A stretch of 64,000 nt of DNA from Halothiobacillus sp. (GCA_016278265.1 JADQCE010000003.1:124001-188000), one strand, 5' to 3'; positions 40,850-50,430 are shown, counted from the first letter of the stretch. The notes: a model not told the origin generated them from the sequence alone. Program-made: numbers and translations.

Positions 40850-41893
40850 TCAGAACCGGTAGCCCAGGCCGACGGCGAACAGGCCGGTTTCCTGATCGTA
40901 GAATCGGATGTCGGCATCGCGTTCGGACCAGACGCCGTAGGCGTCGACCGACCAGTTCGACCAACCGAAGGGCTCGGCATAGCGCACGCCGGCCACCAGG
41001 CCCATTTCCTTGCCATCGCGGTACTCGTCATAGATCGGCTGACGGGCGTCATAACGATCCATGCCGTAGTAACCGGTCATCGAAAGCGACCAGCGATCGA
41101 TGTTGTAGCGGGCAGTCAGCTGCGGGCGCAGCAGCCAACCACGGTTCGCCGCGCCATCGGCATCCAGGCGGCGGTATTGCACCCCCGGTGTCAGGCTAAA
41201 GCTATCGGTCAGGGCGACCCGGTAATTGAGATCGAAACGATGCTCCGTGCCTTCCCGCTCCAGCAATCGACGCTCGGCGGGCGAGAGTCCCAGCGCCTGG
41301 CCGGAGCGTTCATCGTCGATCTCGCGACGATACAGACGGTAGTCCACCGACAACCCCGTGCCGGCGATGCCCGCCAGTCCCAGGTGCAGGCCGCGCCGAT
41401 CGACATCGGTGGCATCCCGGCGCGTACCGACGACGAACGGGTCCGACCAGACCTCGCTGTCATTGACGGTGACCGGGATCACCCCGGCTGTCAGCAGCCC
41501 GACACCACCCACCCGGTAACGCACACCAAGTTCGACGCCAATTTCCCCGTCGGCCAGGGCGGACCGAGGCGTGCCGGCATAGAGCGACAGCTCGCGCGGC
41601 ACGATGGTGTAGTCGATCTGCCCCAACACCCCCCCAATGGGACGCGTCTCGCGCGATGAAAGGCTGTAAAGGGAATCAATCCGCTTCTGGTCACTGGACA
41701 CGGCCAGATTGGACCGACTCGACATGACACCGATCAGCGGCTGAATCTCGCCCGAGAAACCGGTCTCGCCGGCTATCGGCGAGGCCTGCGTCCCCGTTGC
41801 GAGGAGCAGGCCCAGCGGGGCGATAACCCGAGTAATCCCTCGAATCATGGTGGGTGCAGCGGCGGCGGCAAGGCGTTGTCTAAGGGATGTCAT
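40850..41893 (-). CDS. DUF2860-type outer-membrane beta-barrel protein
   Basis: A 347-aa protein with a signal peptide (about 1-38, ending GTQAS) followed by alternating amphipathic strands and a C-terminal GLFAVGLGYRF with terminal Phe, the OMP assembly signal. Family DUF2860 members occur mainly in marine gammaproteobacteria; function unknown. It is inserted between cmoA and cmoB in the same direction, with a six-copy 7-bp repeat 48 bp before its ATG. The family assignment is from memory of motif layout. Confidence 0.75.
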   Translation of the reverse strand: MTSLRQRLAAAAAPTMIRGITRVIAPLGLLLATGTQASPIAGETGFSGEIQPLIGVMSSRSNLAVSSDQKRIDSLYSLSSRETRPIGGVLGQIDYTIVPRELSLYAGTPRSALADGEIGVELGVRYRVGGVGLLTAGVIPVTVNDSEVWSDPFVVGTRRDATDVDRRGLHLGLAGIAGTGLSVDYRLYRREIDDERSGQALGLSPAERRLLEREGTEHRFDLNYRVALTDSFSLTPGVQYRRLDADGAANRGWLLRPQLTARYNIDRWSLSMTGYYGMDRYDARQPIYDEYRDGKEMGLVAGVRYAEPFGWSNWSVDAYGVWSERDADIRFYDQETGLFAVGLGYRF

Positions 41894-41940
41894 CGGTTCC
41901 GTTCCTGTTGTTCACATGCCACGAAATCGCGATCGTCCGG

Positions 41941-41982
41941 CGTAGGGCGTAGGGCGTAGGGCGTAGGGCGTAGGGCGTAGGG
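41941..41982. repeat. Heptanucleotide tandem repeat, six copies
   Basis: Six perfect copies of CGTAGGG (CCCTACG on the gene strand) 48-89 bp upstream of the outer-membrane protein ATG, within its leader or promoter. Seven is not a multiple of three, but the tract is outside the coding region, so any effect would be on promoter spacing or the untranslated leader. Confidence 0.95.
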
Positions 41983-42039
41983 CGCACAGCATAAGAGTTA
42001 TGGTTCTTTGCGCCATGAGCCGTTCCCCGAACGGGGAAG

Positions 42040-42834
42040 TCAGCCGGTCTTGTCCGTTGTTTTTTTGCATCGTCGCGCCAGCCAGAGGCAGAACCCGTAA
42101 TGGCGCGAGAGCATCACCACCTCGTCGAAGCCGGCTTGCCGCAGGCGGTCCTCGTGGTTGGTGGCCGTCTCGGTGAGCAGCACGTTTTCCAATGCCTGGC
42201 GCTTGCCGGCAATCTCCAGCTCGGAATAACCATTGGCGCGCTTGAAGTCATGGTGAAGCTCGGTCATCAGCGACTCAGCGCCGGGATCGGGCTCGTGGAC
42301 CTTTTCCGCCAGCACCAGCACGCCACCCGGCAACAAGCCATCGTGGAGGCGGGCAATCACGGCATCGCGCCGCGCCGGCTCGACGAACTGCAGCGTGTAG
42401 CCAAGCACCACCATCGAGGCGCGTTCGGGCCTCACCTCGGCGAGATCGGCGCAGACCAGATCGGTGCGGTAGGGCGAGTGGAACGCTGCCAACTGGGCGC
42501 GGGCACGCTCGAGCATGGCTGGCGAGTTGTCCACGCCGATGAGATCGACCCCCGCCGGCGGCGCGTCCATTCCGGCCAGTGCCGAGCGGATCGAGAGCGT
42601 CATCGCTCCCAGCGAACAGCCGAGATCATAGACCCGCGAGTTTGATTGGACGTGCCGGCGGGCGATGGCCGCCACCAGCTCGAGATTGAAGCGATAACCC
42701 GGCACGGAGCGCGAGATCATGTCTGGAAACACCGCTGCCACTGCAGCGTCGAAACGGAACGCGGCCGGTGGCTGCGGGTCGCAGAAGAGATCGTCGCGCC
42801 CGTTTGAGACGGGTTGTTGAGGTGATTCCGGCAT
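42040..42834 (-). CDS. cmoA: Carboxy-SAM synthase CmoA
   Basis: A 264-aa enzyme converting SAM and prephenate to carboxy-SAM for CmoB. The SAM fold is VYDLGCSLGAMTLSIR and IGVDNSPAMLERA; the family YTLQFVEPARRDAVI and DDLFCDP openings are present. The ATG at 42834 is chosen; the in-frame extension (over 300 residues antisense to mnmH) is not real. Confidence 0.95.
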   Translation of the reverse strand: MPESPQQPVSNGRDDLFCDPQPPAAFRFDAAVAAVFPDMISRSVPGYRFNLELVAAIARRHVQSNSRVYDLGCSLGAMTLSIRSALAGMDAPPAGVDLIGVDNSPAMLERARAQLAAFHSPYRTDLVCADLAEVRPERASMVVLGYTLQFVEPARRDAVIARLHDGLLPGGVLVLAEKVHEPDPGAESLMTELHHDFKRANGYSELEIAGKRQALENVLLTETATNHEDRLRQAGFDEVVMLSRHYGFCLWLARRCKKTTDKTG

Positions 42835-42914
42835 GACGGGCTCGAGCGTCCGAGGGACGGAAAGTCTACCGCGGCGAGATGACGACGAACAGGCCCGCCA
42901 AGGCCCACAGGAAA

Positions 42915-44054
42915 TCAGATCGGCGCTTGCGGCCGCAGCCCCCGCGAGGCCAGCTCCTCGGCCACCGCCTCGGGTGGGCCGCTGAAGACGATCCGGTCTT
43001 GCTTGCTGGCCAGCTGGTAGTCGTACATGGGATCGTAGTACTCGACCAGCATCACCCGTATCAGGTCGCGCAGGCCCTGAACATCGTCCTGCCCGTACCA
43101 GGCATCGAGCGCCTCCTCGGCCATGCCGCGCACCTTGGCGTGACGCACGCCGCCGAGGCGCTTGGCCACCCGGTCGATCGCCCCCAGGATGTGCTCGCGC
43201 ACCCGCGCGCTGGCGCCGGCCGCGTCGGTGGCCAGCACGCGTCGGTAACCGGCCTCCAGATCGATGATGTAGTCCTTGAGGCTCTGCTCGACCCGCTCGT
43301 CCAGGGGGCGCTCGATCACCACCAGCGGCGAGAGGCGCATGCGCTCGAACAGGGTCGGCGGCACCAGTCGCGAACCGACCATCTTGCCCTCGTCCTCCAC
43401 CAGGATCGGCTCGTCCGGGGCAGGATGCCGCAGGCGCAGCAAGTCGATCGTGACCTGGTTCTCGAAGTCGATCGGCATGGGCTGCGGTTCCGGCTCGCGA
43501 CCGAAGGCCGAGCCCTTGTGGCGCGCACGCCCCTCGAGGTCGAGATGCCGTTCGAAGCGGAACAGGAACGGCGTCTTGCCCACGCCGGTGCGCCCACCCA
43601 GCATGATCAGCGGCGCGTCGGCCGCCTGGGTTTCCAGTGCGTCGAGCAGAAACCGACGCATGGCCTTGTAGCCCCCGGCGACACGCGGATAGGTGATCCC
43701 CGCCTCCTCGAACAGCATCTGCTGTGTCAGTCGCGAGCGCAGCCCACCACGGAAACAGTAGAGCAGGCCCTCGGGATGGGCCTCGGCGAACGCCTGCCAT
43801 TGCGCCACCCGGCGGGCCTTTTCCTGCGCATCAACCAGCTGGTATCCCAGCGCGATCGCGGCATCCTGGCCGGCCTCCTTGTAACGGATACCGACACGAT
43901 GGCGCTCCTCGTCGGTGAGCAGCGGCCAATTCTCTGCCCCGGGAAACGCGCCCTGTTCGAATTCCACCGGCGCACGCACATCCAGCAGGGGTCGATCCTC
44001 GAGAAAGACCGAGGCAATATCGGTCACGATCGGCAGATCGGCACGCCCGCTCAC
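42915..44054 (-). CDS. mnmH: tRNA 2-selenouridine synthase (SelU/MnmH)
   Basis: A 379-aa two-domain enzyme: an N-terminal rhodanese with [18 protein letters not shown] and the catalytic C100 in [10 protein letters not shown], then a P-loop domain with GGRTGVGKT (153-161). It replaces the sulfur of s2U34 with selenium via a geranylated intermediate. The start overlaps the selD stop (ATGA), so selenophosphate supply and use are coupled. Confidence 0.95.
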   Translation of the reverse strand: MSGRADLPIVTDIASVFLEDRPLLDVRAPVEFEQGAFPGAENWPLLTDEERHRVGIRYKEAGQDAAIALGYQLVDAQEKARRVAQWQAFAEAHPEGLLYCFRGGLRSRLTQQMLFEEAGITYPRVAGGYKAMRRFLLDALETQAADAPLIMLGGRTGVGKTPFLFRFERHLDLEGRARHKGSAFGREPEPQPMPIDFENQVTIDLLRLRHPAPDEPILVEDEGKMVGSRLVPPTLFERMRLSPLVVIERPLDERVEQSLKDYIIDLEAGYRRVLATDAAGASARVREHILGAIDRVAKRLGGVRHAKVRGMAEEALDAWYGQDDVQGLRDLIRVMLVEYYDPMYDYQLASKQDRIVFSGPPEAVAEELASRGLRPQAPI

Positions 44055-45118
44055 GCCAAGCCACCCTCGTGGAAGACCACGCGCGGGCCCTCGTTCTCCT
44101 CGAGCAGGCGTCCGATGGAAGCGGCATGCAACCCGGCGTCGGCCAGGAGCGAGGCAACCGCCTCGGCCGCCTCGGGACGGACCGACACCAGCAGCCCACC
44201 AGAGGTCTGCGGATCACAGACGATCGCCCGGGCGAATGCGCTCATCTCGCCGAGATCGCGTCCGTAGCTGGCGAAATTCCGTCCCGTGCCACCCGGCATC
44301 TGGCCGGCGGCGATGTAGTCGGCGACCGCCTCGATCAGCGGCAGGCTCGCCACGTCGATCTCGGCGCGCAGACGGCTGCCGCGCACCAGCTCGAGCAAAT
44401 GCCCGGCCAGACCGAAGCCGGTGACATCGGTCATCGCAGTGACCGCCTCGATCGTCGCCAGCTCCCGACCAATCCGATTCAGGCGCGTCATGCTCTGCGG
44501 GGCGAGATCGGCGTGGGCGGCGTCAAGCACGCCGTTTTTCTGAGCCGTGGTCAGCACGCCGACCCCGAGCGGCTTGGTCAGGAAGAGATGATCACCGGCG
44601 CGCGCGGTGTCGTTGCGTTTGAGCCGGTCGAGCTCGACGCGACCGGTCACGGCCAGGCCGAAGATGGGTTCGGGCGCGTCGATCGAGTGCCCGCCGGCCA
44701 GCGTGATGCCGGCATCAAAGCAGGCACTGCGTCCGCCGTCGATCACCGCGGCGGCGACCTCCGGACCCAGTTTGTCGATTGGCCAGCCGAGGATGGCGAT
44801 GGCGAGCAACGGTTGCCCGCCCATGGCATAGACGTCACTGATGGCGTTGGTCGCCGCGATGCGGCCGAAGGTGAACGGGTCGTCCACGATCGGCATGAAG
44901 AAGTCGGTGGTCGAGATCACCGCGCTGCCGTCGCCGAGATCGAAGACAGCGGCATCGTCGCGCGAGTCATTACCCACCAGCAGGCGAGGATCGGGCTGGA
45001 TCGGGGCCAGGCTCGAGGCGAGCATGTCGTCGAGCAGGGCCGGGGCGATCTTGCAGCCGCAACCCGCGCCGTGACTGTATTGGGTCAGTCGGATATCAGT
45101 TGCTTTGGCTTGAGGCAT
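44051..45118 (-). CDS. selD: Selenophosphate synthetase
   Basis: A 355-aa ATP-dependent enzyme making selenophosphate from selenide. The active-site region is [12 protein letters not shown] with cysteine (C20) in the position that is selenocysteine in some species, followed by the [11 protein letters not shown] and STTDFF ATP-binding motifs. Because mnmH follows directly, the certain use here is selenouridine in tRNA; no selA/selB is in the window. Confidence 0.95.
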   Translation of the reverse strand: MPQAKATDIRLTQYSHGAGCGCKIAPALLDDMLASSLAPIQPDPRLLVGNDSRDDAAVFDLGDGSAVISTTDFFMPIVDDPFTFGRIAATNAISDVYAMGGQPLLAIAILGWPIDKLGPEVAAAVIDGGRSACFDAGITLAGGHSIDAPEPIFGLAVTGRVELDRLKRNDTARAGDHLFLTKPLGVGVLTTAQKNGVLDAAHADLAPQSMTRLNRIGRELATIEAVTAMTDVTGFGLAGHLLELVRGSRLRAEIDVASLPLIEAVADYIAAGQMPGGTGRNFASYGRDLGEMSAFARAIVCDPQTSGGLLVSVRPEAAEAVASLLADAGLHAASIGRLLEENEGPRVVFHEGGLA

Positions 45119-45214
45119 GGAATCATCGATGAAGTGTGTTCAGGTACTGGCGAGACCACCTGGAACGCCGATCCCGTCCGATCGGCATCCGGAGCGGCCA
45201 TGTGCGGGGCGGAA

Positions 45215-46009
45215 TCAGGGCATCTCGGCGGTGGGGAGTGTCTCGAAACCGGGGCGGGCGAACCAGTATCCCTGGAAGCGGTTGAGCCCCATCGCGCGCA
45301 ACGCCTCGTATTCCTCGCGCGTCTCGACCCCCTCGGCAATCAGTTCGATGCCCATCTCCTCGCACATCATCGCGGTCGACCGGATCACCGCCTGCTTGCT
45401 GCGGTGCTGATCGACACCGCGCACCAGATTGAGGTCGATCTTGACCAGGTCGGGCTCGAGTTCGATCAGGTGGTTCAATCCCGCGAACCCCTCACCGTAG
45501 TCATCGATCGCCCGCATCAGCCCGCGCTCGCGATACTCGTCGAAGATCGCCCGCAGGTGGCTGCGATCGGTGATGCGCTCGGCCTCGGTGACCTCGAAGA
45601 TCAGGCGCTTGGGGTCAAAGCCGTAGATGGCGGCCGCCTCCATCGTCGCTCGAATGCACGCCGCCGGCTTGTAGACGGCGTTGGGCATGAAGTTGATGCT
45701 CAGATGCGCCTCGATCCCCAACTCGGTTGCCAGGCGAATCGCGGTCACGCGCGCGGCCTGATCGAAGTAATAGCAATTCTGGTCGTTGACCTGCGCAAGC
45801 ACGCTGCCCGCCGACTCCCCGTTCGGCCCGCGGACCAACGCCTCGTAAGCATAGATCTCGTTACGATCGATATCGACGATCGGCTGAAACGCCATGGAAA
45901 ACGAGAAACCCAGTTTCTTGGAGGCCTCGGCCAGGCAATCGCGACAAGTCACCTGCCGCACCCCATCGGGGAACACCTGCAAATCGTTGAGTTCGGTCTC
46001 TTGCGGCAT
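45215..46009 (-). CDS. Stand-alone EAL-domain c-di-GMP phosphodiesterase
   Basis: A 264-aa cytoplasmic protein: a short CRDC cysteine motif (about 24-27), then one EAL domain. The catalytic set looks complete: YEALVRG, SINFMPN, FEVTEAE, AIDDYGEG, LVKID, AEGVET and QGYWFARP. There is no GGDEF, membrane or sensor domain. The ATG at 46009 has GGAGG 6 bases upstream; a TTG at 46015 is less likely. It lies downstream of a PAS gene and a GNAT gene, same strand. Confidence 0.9.
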   Translation of the reverse strand: MPQETELNDLQVFPDGVRQVTCRDCLAEASKKLGFSFSMAFQPIVDIDRNEIYAYEALVRGPNGESAGSVLAQVNDQNCYYFDQAARVTAIRLATELGIEAHLSINFMPNAVYKPAACIRATMEAAAIYGFDPKRLIFEVTEAERITDRSHLRAIFDEYRERGLMRAIDDYGEGFAGLNHLIELEPDLVKIDLNLVRGVDQHRSKQAVIRSTAMMCEEMGIELIAEGVETREEYEALRAMGLNRFQGYWFARPGFETLPTAEMP

Positions 46010-46066
46010 CGACAACCTCCCGGGGCACTCGCAAAGCGTGCCCCACCAAAGCGCGGGGCCGATTGG

Positions 46067-46612
46067 TCAGTCTAACAAAAGCCCGAGAAGGCCCGTGCGA
46101 TTCATGAGGTAATCGTCCATGACGAAACCACCACCGATCGGCTGGCAATCCTTGCCCGAGACGCGAAAACCGGCACGTTCGTAAGCGCGTATGGCCGGGT
46201 GATTGTATCGATTAACCCGCAATCGAACTCGGTCGACGCCCTCATTGGCCATCTGCCGACAACTGGCCTCGATCAGCCACCGGCCCAATCCTTTGCCGTG
46301 GAAGCCCGGGTGCAGATAGAGCTTGTCGAGAAATGCCGTATCCGGTTCGTGCCGCCAAGCGGAAAACCCGATCGACCTCCCGGCAACCCGCAGCAACGAA
46401 AAGCGCGTGCCGTTCTGCTGCGCCTCTCGCAGCGCGGGCAAGGCGTAACCGCGCCCGAGCATGTAATGGACCTGCGCGCTGCCAATGATGGGCGGATAGC
46501 AGCGCCACCAGATGAAGTCGGCCAGTGCGGCGATACGAGGCAGGTCGTCCGGCCGTGCCGGATCAAGCGAAAGCCAATGGCGCTCAGCGGGTTGGCGCGC
46601 GAGCAACGACAT
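46067..46612 (-). CDS. GNAT-family N-acetyltransferase
   Basis: A 181-aa acetyltransferase. The acetyl-CoA loop is LYLHPGFHGKGLGRWLIEA, with the later NRYNHPAIRAYERAGF typical of GNAT motif B. Substrate not predictable. 17 bp after the PAS gene, so probably one transcript. Confidence 0.85.
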   Translation of the reverse strand: MSLLARQPAERHWLSLDPARPDDLPRIAALADFIWWRCYPPIIGSAQVHYMLGRGYALPALREAQQNGTRFSLLRVAGRSIGFSAWRHEPDTAFLDKLYLHPGFHGKGLGRWLIEASCRQMANEGVDRVRLRVNRYNHPAIRAYERAGFRVSGKDCQPIGGGFVMDDYLMNRTGLLGLLLD

Positions 46613-46629
46613 GATGTTTCCGGTGGCCC

Positions 46630-47184
46630 TCAGGCCCGGGACGACAACACCATTTGCGGCAGGCTGGCGTAGCCGTGGCGACGAACGAACCGGTTCATCA
46701 CCTCGATCGCGGGTGCAAAACGTCGCTCGTCGGCGTGTCCGCTGCGCTGCTCCGCGGCGCGCATGTCGGCAAACAGTTTCTCCCACTCCGGAACGACCTC
46801 CGCGCGCGGCAGGAAGCGGGCCGAGGTATAGCCCTGAGTCTGGCCGGCGCGCACGACCGGCGCGACGCGGGTGAGCACCCAATAATGATCGCCGTTCTTG
46901 CAGCGATTCTTGACGATGCCGAAGAACTCATCGCCCGCCTGGATCGTCTGCCACATCAGGTAATAGACGGTATCGGGCATGTCCGGATGACGCAGGATGT
47001 TGTGCGGCTGATCGATCAGCTCGTCGACCGCGAATCCGGAAATCTCGGCAAGCGATCGACTCGCCTGGGTGATGATGCCCTTGCAATCGGTCTTTGACTG
47101 CAAGGCCCGGTGGGTCCCCAACCCGACCACTCGGCCGGTGACCTGTCGAATGTCGATCGGTGGCTGGTACTCCATCGACAGCAT
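46630..47184 (-). CDS. Aer-like PAS-domain protein
   Basis: A 184-aa soluble protein with one PAS domain (about 20-125). ISGFAVDELIDQPHNILRHPDMP and GIVKNRCKNGDHYWV closely resemble the FAD-binding PAS of the aerotaxis receptor Aer. No HAMP, membrane or methyl-accepting domain follows; only a ~55-aa helical tail remains. It is therefore a free-standing redox or oxygen sensor, perhaps acting on the EAL protein two genes on. Confidence 0.85.
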   Translation of the reverse strand: MLSMEYQPPIDIRQVTGRVVGLGTHRALQSKTDCKGIITQASRSLAEISGFAVDELIDQPHNILRHPDMPDTVYYLMWQTIQAGDEFFGIVKNRCKNGDHYWVLTRVAPVVRAGQTQGYTSARFLPRAEVVPEWEKLFADMRAAEQRSGHADERRFAPAIEVMNRFVRRHGYASLPQMVLSSRA

Positions 47185-47309
47185 AGCGGCGCTCCTCTAC
47201 CCGAAGGGAACACCGGACGGAGTCCGACGATCCCAAGAAAAATCGATCGGGTATTAAAGCGCGGGGAATTGAGCCCTTCAACCAAGCATGGCGCTTGGAA
47301 TAACATCGC
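47185..47309 (-). other. mnmE-PAS intergenic region
   Basis: 125 bp between the mnmE stop and the PAS gene start. A short hairpin CCAAGC-5-GCTTGG (47282-47298) may end the mnmE transcript, but it lacks a T run. Otherwise nothing recognised. Confidence 0.35.
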
Positions 47310-48644
47310 TCACTTGCCGATACAAAAGCTGCCGAAAATCTCGCCCAGCAGGTCGTCGGCCGTGTAGCGCCCCGTGATCGCCTCCATCGCCGCCTGAGCA
47401 CGGCGCAATGACTCGGCAGCCAGTTCGCCGGCACCCAGCGCCAGCGAATCCGACGCCTCCGTCAGGCTTTCCCGCGCACGTTCGAGGGCCTCAAGATGCC
47501 GACGACGTGCAATGAAGGGATCCTCGGTCCGATCGGAGACCCCGGCCAACTGCCGCAGCTCGCGACGCAACGCGTCCATACCCGCCCCGGTTCGGGCGCT
47601 CAATCGCAGCGTGCCATTGTCAACGGCATCGGAGGGGGGCTGGTCGGTCAGGTCGACCTTGTTGATCACGGTCAGCAGCGGCTTGTCGGGCAGGCGCGCC
47701 AGCGTGGCCTCATCCTCGGCCGATCGACCGCACGCGCCGTCGATCAGGTGCAGGATCAGATCGGCGCGCTCGATCTCCTCCCAGGCCCGGCGAATGCCTT
47801 CCTGCTCGATTGGGTCATGGCTCTCGCGCAGGCCGGCGGTATCGATCACGTGCAGCGGCAGGCCGTCGAGCATGATCTCGGCCCGCAGGACGTCGCGGGT
47901 GGTGCCGGCAATCTCGGTGACGATCGCACGCGACTCGCCGGCCAGTTGGTTGAGCAGACTCGACTTGCCGGCATTGGGCTGCCCGACGATCACGAGCTGC
48001 AGCCCTTCGCGCAGGCGCACGCCCTCGCCGGTGCGACCCAGCAGGTCGACCAGCTCCCCGCGCAGGTCGGCCAACTGGTCACGCAGGCGCGTGTCGGAGA
48101 GGAAATCGATCTCCTCTTCGGGGAAATCGAGGGCCGCCTCGATGTACATCCGCAGGTGGATCAGGTGCTCGACGAAGGCATCCACGCGTCGTGAGAATGC
48201 CCCGGTCAGCGACCGGCGCGCGGCGGTGGCGGCCTGTGTGGAACCGGCCTCGATCAGGTCGGCAACGGCCTCGGCCTGCGCCAGATCCATGCGGCCATTG
48301 AGGAAGGCCCGCTCGGTGAACTCACCGGGACGGGCCATGCGCGCACCGCAGGCGATCATCGCCGCGACGGCGGCATCCAACAGCACCGGGTTGCCGTGCC
48401 CCTGCCACTCGACCACGTCCTCGCCGGTGTAGGAATGCGGCCCCGGGAAATACAGCAGGATGCCGTCGTCCAGCACCTCGTCGTTTTCCGGTCGGCTCAG
48501 CGTGACGTAGTGGGCATGGCGCGGACGGGGCTCGATACCGCTCAGGCGCTGGACGATAGCGAGCGCCTCCGGCCCGGACAGCCGGACGACGCCGACACCG
48601 GCCCGCCCGGCGGCGGTCGCCACCGCGCAGATCGTGTCAATCAT
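47310..48644 (-). CDS. mnmE: tRNA modification GTPase MnmE
   Basis: A 444-aa GTPase partner of MnmG. The tetrahydrofolate-binding N domain opens with IDTICAVATAAGRAGVGVVRLSG; the G domain carries GQPNAGKSSLLN, DTAGLRE and NKVD; the C terminus ends FCIGK with the conserved catalytic cysteine. Start taken as ATG 48644; a GTG at 48656 gives four more residues. mnmG is not adjacent but about 31 kb away. Confidence 0.96.
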   Translation of the reverse strand: MIDTICAVATAAGRAGVGVVRLSGPEALAIVQRLSGIEPRPRHAHYVTLSRPENDEVLDDGILLYFPGPHSYTGEDVVEWQGHGNPVLLDAAVAAMIACGARMARPGEFTERAFLNGRMDLAQAEAVADLIEAGSTQAATAARRSLTGAFSRRVDAFVEHLIHLRMYIEAALDFPEEEIDFLSDTRLRDQLADLRGELVDLLGRTGEGVRLREGLQLVIVGQPNAGKSSLLNQLAGESRAIVTEIAGTTRDVLRAEIMLDGLPLHVIDTAGLRESHDPIEQEGIRRAWEEIERADLILHLIDGACGRSAEDEATLARLPDKPLLTVINKVDLTDQPPSDAVDNGTLRLSARTGAGMDALRRELRQLAGVSDRTEDPFIARRRHLEALERARESLTEASDSLALGAGELAAESLRRAQAAMEAITGRYTADDLLGEIFGSFCIGK

Positions 48645-48688
48645 AATCGCGCTCACGCGAACGCCCGATTATGATCGCAAGGGAGCGA

Positions 48689-48704
48689 TGTTTCACGGGA
48701 AACA
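48689..48704. promoter_or_regulatory. parS: parS centromere-like site, yidC-mnmE gap
   Basis: TGTTTCACGGGAAACA differs from the 16-bp parS consensus TGTTTCACGTGAAACA at one position. It lies in the short gap between mnmE and yidC, on the left of the origin. Confidence 0.85.
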
Positions 48705-48714
48705 TCGCGGCCGA

Positions 48715-50421
48715 TCAGCTCGATCCCTTCTGGGCCGCCATCTGCTTTTCCACCCGGCGGGTGATGATCGCCTGCTGGGCGATCGAAAGCAGGTTGTTGA
48801 CGAACCAGTAGAGCACCAGACCCGCCGGGAAGAAGGCGAAGAAGACCGTGAATACCACCGGCAGCCACTGGAATATCTTCTTCTGCATCGGATCGACCGG
48901 TGCCGGGTTGAGCTTCTGCTGTAGGAACATCGAGGCACCCATCAGCAACGGCAGGATGAAGTACGGGTCCTTCTGGGTCAGGTCGTTGATCCACAGGATC
49001 CACGGCGCCTGGCGCAGTTCCACGGACTCGACCAGCACCCAGTACAGCGCGATAAATACCGGGATCTGGATCAGGATCGGCAGGCAGCCGCCCAGCGGAT
49101 TGATCTTCTCCTTCTGGTAGAGCTTCATCATCTCCTGGGAGAGACGCTGCTTGTCGTCGCCGAACCGCTCCTTCAAGGCCTGCATCTTGGGCGTGACCGC
49201 GCGCATGCGGGCCATCGAACGGTAGCTGATCGCCGACGGCCACAGGAACAGCAGCTTGATCACCAGGGTGACCAGCACGATCGCCCAGCCCCAGTTGCCG
49301 ACCCACTTGTGGAAGAACTGCAGCAGGTGGAAGATCGGCTCGGAGATCACGGTCAGAAAGCCGAAGTCGACCGTCAGCTCCAGGCCCTGCGCCAGCGGGG
49401 CGAGATTGGACTGGACCTTCGGACCGACGTAGAGGATCGACTCGAGCGTCTGGCTCGACTGCGGCGCCACCGCGGTCACCGGCGAGATCAGGCCGAGGCT
49501 GTAGACGCTAAAGCCGTCGTTCTGGCTCTTGAGGGTGTAGTACTGGTTCACCTGTTCGGGATTCGACGGCACCCAGGCGCTGAGGAAGTAGTGCTGGATG
49601 ATGGCCGCCCAGCCGTTCTGCAGGTCCTTCTGCAGCTTGAGCTTGCCCATCTCGTCGAAGTCGATCTTCTCGTAGTTGAGTCGATCGCCGCCGCCGGGAG
49701 GCGTGCCTGCGTAGACGCCGCCGGTGTAGGTATGCATCAGCTGCATGCCGGGGGTGGAACCCGAGCGGGTCAGCTGACGATATTGCTGGCCACGCCATTC
49801 GGCGTCGGTGGTGTTCTCCACCGTGTAGCGCAGATCGATCGCATACGAGCCGCGCTTGAACAGGTAGGTCTTGGTCACCCGAATGCCGTCCTTTTCCCAG
49901 GTCATCGGCACCTCGAGCACGGACTCGCCGTCGGCGAGCCGGTACTCGGGTTCCTCCACCTGGAAGGTGGCATGGTGATCCGGGGCCGGGGCATTCTTCG
50001 CGCCGATCAGGCCGGACTGGGCAATGTAGGTAAAGCCGCTGCCGTCTTGAAGCAGACGCACCGGCTCATCCGGTTGGTCAAGTTCGACCGGATATTCCAG
50101 CAGGTCGGCCTGACGAATCACACCGCCATTCGGATCGATCTCAATCGAAAGCACGTCGGTTTCGACACGTACCCGATTTGCCGCTGAACTCGAACCGACG
50201 CCAGCCTCGTCACCAGCTGAGGAAGGCACGTCACCCCCGGTGGACGGCCCGCCGGAGGTGGGCAGGTCGTCCGCAGGACGGTCGTTTCCGGCCGCCTGTT
50301 CGGTCGTCTGGGTGACGTTGCTGCGCTCGGCCGGGGACTGGTTCTCTCCCAGCCAGGCCTGCCACAGCAGGATCAGGACGAAGCCCAGGGCGATGATCAA
50401 GATCAGGCGGCGTTGTTCCAT
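48715..50421 (-). CDS. yidC: Membrane protein insertase YidC
   Basis: A 568-aa inner-membrane insertase: N-terminal helix, a large periplasmic domain, and the conserved hydrophobic core with LVTLVIKLLFLWPSAISYRSMARM and INPLGGCLPILIQIPVFIALYWVL. Low-complexity S/G/A linker at about 30-80. Same strand as rpmH-rnpA-yidD. The intergenic gap holds a parS site. Confidence 0.96.
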   Translation of the reverse strand: MEQRRLILIIALGFVLILLWQAWLGENQSPAERSNVTQTTEQAAGNDRPADDLPTSGGPSTGGDVPSSAGDEAGVGSSSAANRVRVETDVLSIEIDPNGGVIRQADLLEYPVELDQPDEPVRLLQDGSGFTYIAQSGLIGAKNAPAPDHHATFQVEEPEYRLADGESVLEVPMTWEKDGIRVTKTYLFKRGSYAIDLRYTVENTTDAEWRGQQYRQLTRSGSTPGMQLMHTYTGGVYAGTPPGGGDRLNYEKIDFDEMGKLKLQKDLQNGWAAIIQHYFLSAWVPSNPEQVNQYYTLKSQNDGFSVYSLGLISPVTAVAPQSSQTLESILYVGPKVQSNLAPLAQGLELTVDFGFLTVISEPIFHLLQFFHKWVGNWGWAIVLVTLVIKLLFLWPSAISYRSMARMRAVTPKMQALKERFGDDKQRLSQEMMKLYQKEKINPLGGCLPILIQIPVFIALYWVLVESVELRQAPWILWINDLTQKDPYFILPLLMGASMFLQQKLNPAPVDPMQKKIFQWLPVVFTVFFAFFPAGLVLYWFVNNLLSIAQQAIITRRVEKQMAAQKGSS

Positions 50422-50430
50422 GGGAATCTT

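Noticed and set aside
41941-41982. CRISPR-like or minisatellite array
   Set aside because: The units are 7 bp and directly abutting without spacers; it is a simple tandem repeat.
42040-43800. 586-aa frame with CmoA at its C terminus
   Set aside because: The N-terminal half is antisense-like low-complexity sequence overlapping mnmH on the same strand in another frame; CmoA begins at 42834.
44051-45118. Selenocysteine-containing SelD
   Set aside because: The active-site codon encodes cysteine (SHGAGCGC) and there is no in-frame TGA there.
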